Assembly: GCA_036824005.1 (NCBI GenBank)
Contig: DAITBA010000006.1
Coordinates: 1 to 64,000, forward strand
DNA from: DAITBA01 sp036824005
GTDB lineage: Bacteria; Pseudomonadota; Gammaproteobacteria; Burkholderiales; Rhodocyclaceae
Reading direction: 5' to 3'
Length of the DNA stretch: 64,000 nt
Shown one piece after another: positions 62,601-64,000 of the stretch. The first letter of the stretch is position 1; every line of letters begins with the position of its first letter. The notes under the pieces are model-generated. The model saw nothing but the letters and a program-made list of their open reading frames with translations, did no database searches and had not been told where the DNA came from. The translations under genes and the position numbers were made by a program.

Positions 62601-62784
62601 CGCGACATCGAATTTCCTCGCCGAGCGCGCCATGGCAGCGGCCGTGGCAGTAGAGAAGTGTTGTCGCAGCGGCGATCTGGCCGGCGCCGCACCCGCCGTG
62701 GAACATCTATCGGCCGCGGTGGACGAATTGTCCGAGACGCTGGCGCGCTTCGCACGACCGGTACGCGACGAAGTCGAAGCGTAG
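59680..62784 (+). CDS. Hybrid sensor histidine kinase (PAS-PAS-HisKA-HATPase-REC-Hpt)
   Basis: This 1034-residue protein has membrane helices at about 20-39 and 184-206 around a periplasmic sensor, then two PAS domains (about 265-385 and 395-510). HisKA follows with phospho-acceptor H537 (FLANMSHEIRTPMN), then HATPase_c (LVANALKFTE, DTGIGIP, GGTGLGLAI), a receiver domain with D829 (IIFMDVQMP), and a C-terminal Hpt with H970 (SVAHSIKGA). It can run a full phosphorelay internally and pass phosphate from H970 to a regulator such as its HD-GYP neighbour. Confidence 0.95.
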   Translation: MDLRTLARKLVPQHLYQQLGLLFALLFAAFIAVYAAYVAREQSDLTKNLLRQHAETLGSSLAAAIFNDFAEANFTEFERLLKPVETTPGVVSVAVTDSAGFVLLHLTRGADAHLRTDQRLRRIVVPSALSGAEQPGPEAAQQTLVLHEGSSLTAWTRIGSENALGWLRTELDATPVTATHDQIIADALMFGVLVTTCATLLVIAFLRRPMRALHRAATFAEKLDTDFGTIMPPCNSTHEIQQLSSALNWASIRLFDQRTALEESERRHRSVLENLTEVVFQTDVNGRWTYLNRAWEDITQYSISESLGRPAIELFPDEDREDFLRTFRSIMADTQQSHRQQLRYRAKDGSLRWVECFVRALVDDSGKLVGLSGSAADITERRLAEERLRDQLRFVQDLIEAIPNPIYFKDANGRYLGFNRAWETFFGCQREEWIGRTMFDVFPKDRAGWHFERDRELIANPGVQVYEAQIADAEGRLRDAIYNKVTFAKADGTVAGILGVVTDITERKHFESELLRAKEAAEAASRAKSEFLANMSHEIRTPMNAIIGMTELALDTQLDDEQREYLRLVKSSADSLLYIINEILDFSKIEANKLDLESVAFSLRERLEQTLRTFAQQARDKGIELHCHVDAATPDRVRGDPHRLHQVLSNLVANALKFTEQGEVAIRVETLHTMAEEATVQFSVADTGIGIPANKQRLIFEAFSQADTSTTREYGGTGLGLAICTRLVQRMGGRIWVESTPGEGSTFHFTLRFAVARETEMSQSTCVAPENAPPRLRPLSVLLAEDNRVNQTLAIRLLEKLGHRVTLASNGAEAVDLATREMFDIIFMDVQMPVMGGFEATQRLREREGHSEHRIPVVAMTAHAMAGDREKCLAAGMDDYVSKPIDTASLSAVLARVTGRSVVHPAPSAPVQPAVPKVFDLDGVLDNLDGNTELLAQICRMFLDDRGASLSRLREALAGHDLEALYSVAHSIKGATSNFLAERAMAAAVAVEKCCRSGDLAGAAPAVEHLSAAVDELSETLARFARPVRDEVEA

Positions 62785-62812
62785 GACGTGGCGGGCGCCC
62801 GCGGCGCTATGC

Positions 62813-63199
62813 CTACGACTTGCGCTGGATCAGCTCGATCTTGTAGCCATCGGGATCCTGGACGAACGCGATCACCGTCCTGCCGTGCTTCATCGGCCCC
62901 GCCTCCCGGGTCACAACGCCGCCTCGGCGCTTGATCTCATCGCACGCGGCATAGGCGTCATCCACTTCGATGGCGACGTGGCCGTAGCCATTGCCCAGCT
63001 CGTAGCTGGACGTATCCCAATTGTGCGTTAGCTCCAGCACAGCAGCCTCGGATTCCTCGCCATAGCCGACGAATGCCAGCGTGAATTTGCCGTCCGGGTA
63101 ATCCTGGCGCCGCAGCATGCGCATGCCCAGCACTTCCGTATAGAACTTGAGCGAGCGTTCCAAGTCGCCTACGCGCAACATCGTATGCAGAATTCTCAC
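62813..63199 (-). CDS. gloA: Lactoylglutathione lyase (glyoxalase I)
   Basis: A GTG at 63199 with GGAGGG 7 nt upstream gives 128 residues beginning MRILHTMLRVGDLERSLKFYTEVLGM, the standard GloA start. Metal ligands are H5, the glutamate in VLELTHNWD, the histidine in GYGHVAIEVDD and the glutamate near YKIELIQ. It isomerises the methylglyoxal-glutathione adduct. A longer frame from a TTG upstream is less likely. Confidence 0.96.
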   Translation of the reverse strand: MRILHTMLRVGDLERSLKFYTEVLGMRMLRRQDYPDGKFTLAFVGYGEESEAAVLELTHNWDTSSYELGNGYGHVAIEVDDAYAACDEIKRRGGVVTREAGPMKHGRTVIAFVQDPDGYKIELIQRKS

Positions 63200-63268
63200 G
63201 TCTTGGCCCTCCAAAAAACTGACCCCCGCCCTGGGTTAAACCGGCGGGCGCAGCAATGCGCATCGCCG

Positions 63269-64000
63269 TCACAGCTCCGGAATAGTGTAATGCCTCGCCC
63301 GCAATTCATCGCGCGCGGCGCGATAGTCAGGCAGCATCCGTTCGACCACGGACCAGAAGCGCGGCGAATGGTTCATCTCCTCCAGGTGCGCGAGTTCATG
63401 CACGATGACATAGTCGATCAGACGCAGCGGGAAATGGATCAGGCGCCAGTTTAGCCGGACACCGCCGCTACGGCTGCAACTGCCCCAGCGGGTGCGGGCA
63501 TCGGAAAGCGCCAGCCGGGGCAGCGGCTGGACGATGCGCTTCGCATGAAGCGCCAGGCGCTCGCGAAACAGATGCAGCGCCCGGCTGCGCAGACCGCGCA
63601 CAAGCAGATCCCGAATGTCCATCCCGTGCCAGGCCTCGATCAGGATCTCCGGCGCTTCGAATCGGACCCGGCCGGGCCCGGGTACGACGCGGACCCGACA
63701 CGTCTCGCCTATCAGCGGCAGCGTCGCGCCATCGCACACGACGAGTACTCGCTGCGGCCTGGTCTGCTGCCAGGCGTCGAGCTTGCGCAGCACCCACTGG
63801 CCATTCTTGCGCAGGAAGCTTTCGATCTCGGCGACGGCGACTCTGCGCGGCGCGCCGACGCGCACGCCACCCTGATCGATAACCATGCCGATGCTGCGCC
63901 GGCGGCTGCGCGTGAGTTTGTAGGTGACGATGCGATTGCCCAATAGGACATGCCGTTGCGTTGCCGCGGGCGCCGGCGGCAGGTGGAACGGCAATTCAAG
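63269..64000 (-). CDS. YgjP-like (DUF45) zinc metallopeptidase, possibly 5'-partial
   Basis: The frame is open to the right edge. A TTG at 63994 is the only start inside the window, so the true start may lie outside. The visible 241 residues have a DUF45 core: TYKLTRSRRRSIGMVIDQGGVRVGAPRRV, then RWGSCSRSGGVRLNWRLIHFP, and the zinc site HELAHLEEMNHSPRFWSVVERMLPDY (HExxH). The family resembles SprT-type peptidases. Its substrate is unknown. Confidence 0.88.
   Translation of the reverse strand, partial: LELPFHLPPAPAATQRHVLLGNRIVTYKLTRSRRRSIGMVIDQGGVRVGAPRRVAVAEIESFLRKNGQWVLRKLDAWQQTRPQRVLVVCDGATLPLIGETCRVRVVPGPGRVRFEAPEILIEAWHGMDIRDLLVRGLRSRALHLFRERLALHAKRIVQPLPRLALSDARTRWGSCSRSGGVRLNWRLIHFPLRLIDYVIVHELAHLEEMNHSPRFWSVVERMLPDYRAARDELRARHYTIPEL

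Overview
The window is a 64 kb, GC-rich, almost fully coding stretch of chromosome. Gene content and order point to a betaproteobacterium, probably near Rhodocyclales/Nitrosomonadales. The main clues are the run rsmA-pdxA-surA-lptD-amgK-murU-pepP-ubiH-dusB-fis-purH-purD-hemF, the hemCDXY cluster, and rpsU-yqeY-dnaG-rpoD. A cbb3 oxidase start at the left edge and the oxygen-dependent HemF fit a respiratory, micro-aerobic to aerobic lifestyle. The species is an inference and is not proved by the sequence.

Layout. 1-1.9 kb: the first codons of ccoN, ompW and an Rrf2-family Fe-S regulator, with an FNR/ANR-like promoter and several dyads between them. 2.3-13.4 kb: one nitrogen-acquisition locus, urtABCDE (urea ABC importer) followed directly by ureDABCEFG (nickel urease and its maturation factors). 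A near-consensus sigma-54 promoter lies upstream of urtA. 13.3-29.2 kb: housekeeping genes for ribosome methylation, pyridoxal phosphate, outer-membrane biogenesis (SurA, LptD), peptidoglycan recycling (AmgK, MurU), a proline peptidase, ubiquinone, tRNA dihydrouridine, Fis, the last steps of IMP synthesis, purine GAR synthesis and coproporphyrinogen oxidation. 29.2-33.2 kb: hemC-hemD-hemX-hemY on the minus strand. 33.2-38.4 kb: a periplasmic thioredoxin-like protein, a YbaK deacylase, a NarL-type two-component pair, a three-gene membrane cluster (Sel1 protein, ExbB/TolQ-like channel, DUF2149-like protein) and folB. 38.4-44.9 kb: plsY, tsaD and the macromolecular-synthesis cluster rpsU-yqeY-dnaG-rpoD.

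44.9-54.3 kb is the accessory region: a complete type I-C CRISPR-Cas locus (cas3-cas5c-cas8c-cas7c, cas4-cas1-cas2, then an 11-repeat array) on the minus strand. Two things stand out. A RelB/ParE-like toxin-antitoxin pair on the opposite strand splits the interference genes from the adaptation genes. The cas8c gene carries a strong internal ribosome-binding site and start codon that would make a separate Cas11c small subunit. The locus is bounded by rpoD on one side and a CAU-anticodon tRNA on the other.

54.7-64 kb: an M48 peptidase/DUF898 membrane-protein pair, an unlisted 44-codon gene with a very strong ribosome-binding site, a secreted PHB-depolymerase-like esterase, an HD-GYP response regulator followed by a large hybrid histidine kinase, glyoxalase I, and a YgjP-type metallopeptidase that runs to the right edge.

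All functional calls come from reading protein motifs, gene order and DNA signals by eye. No database search was run.
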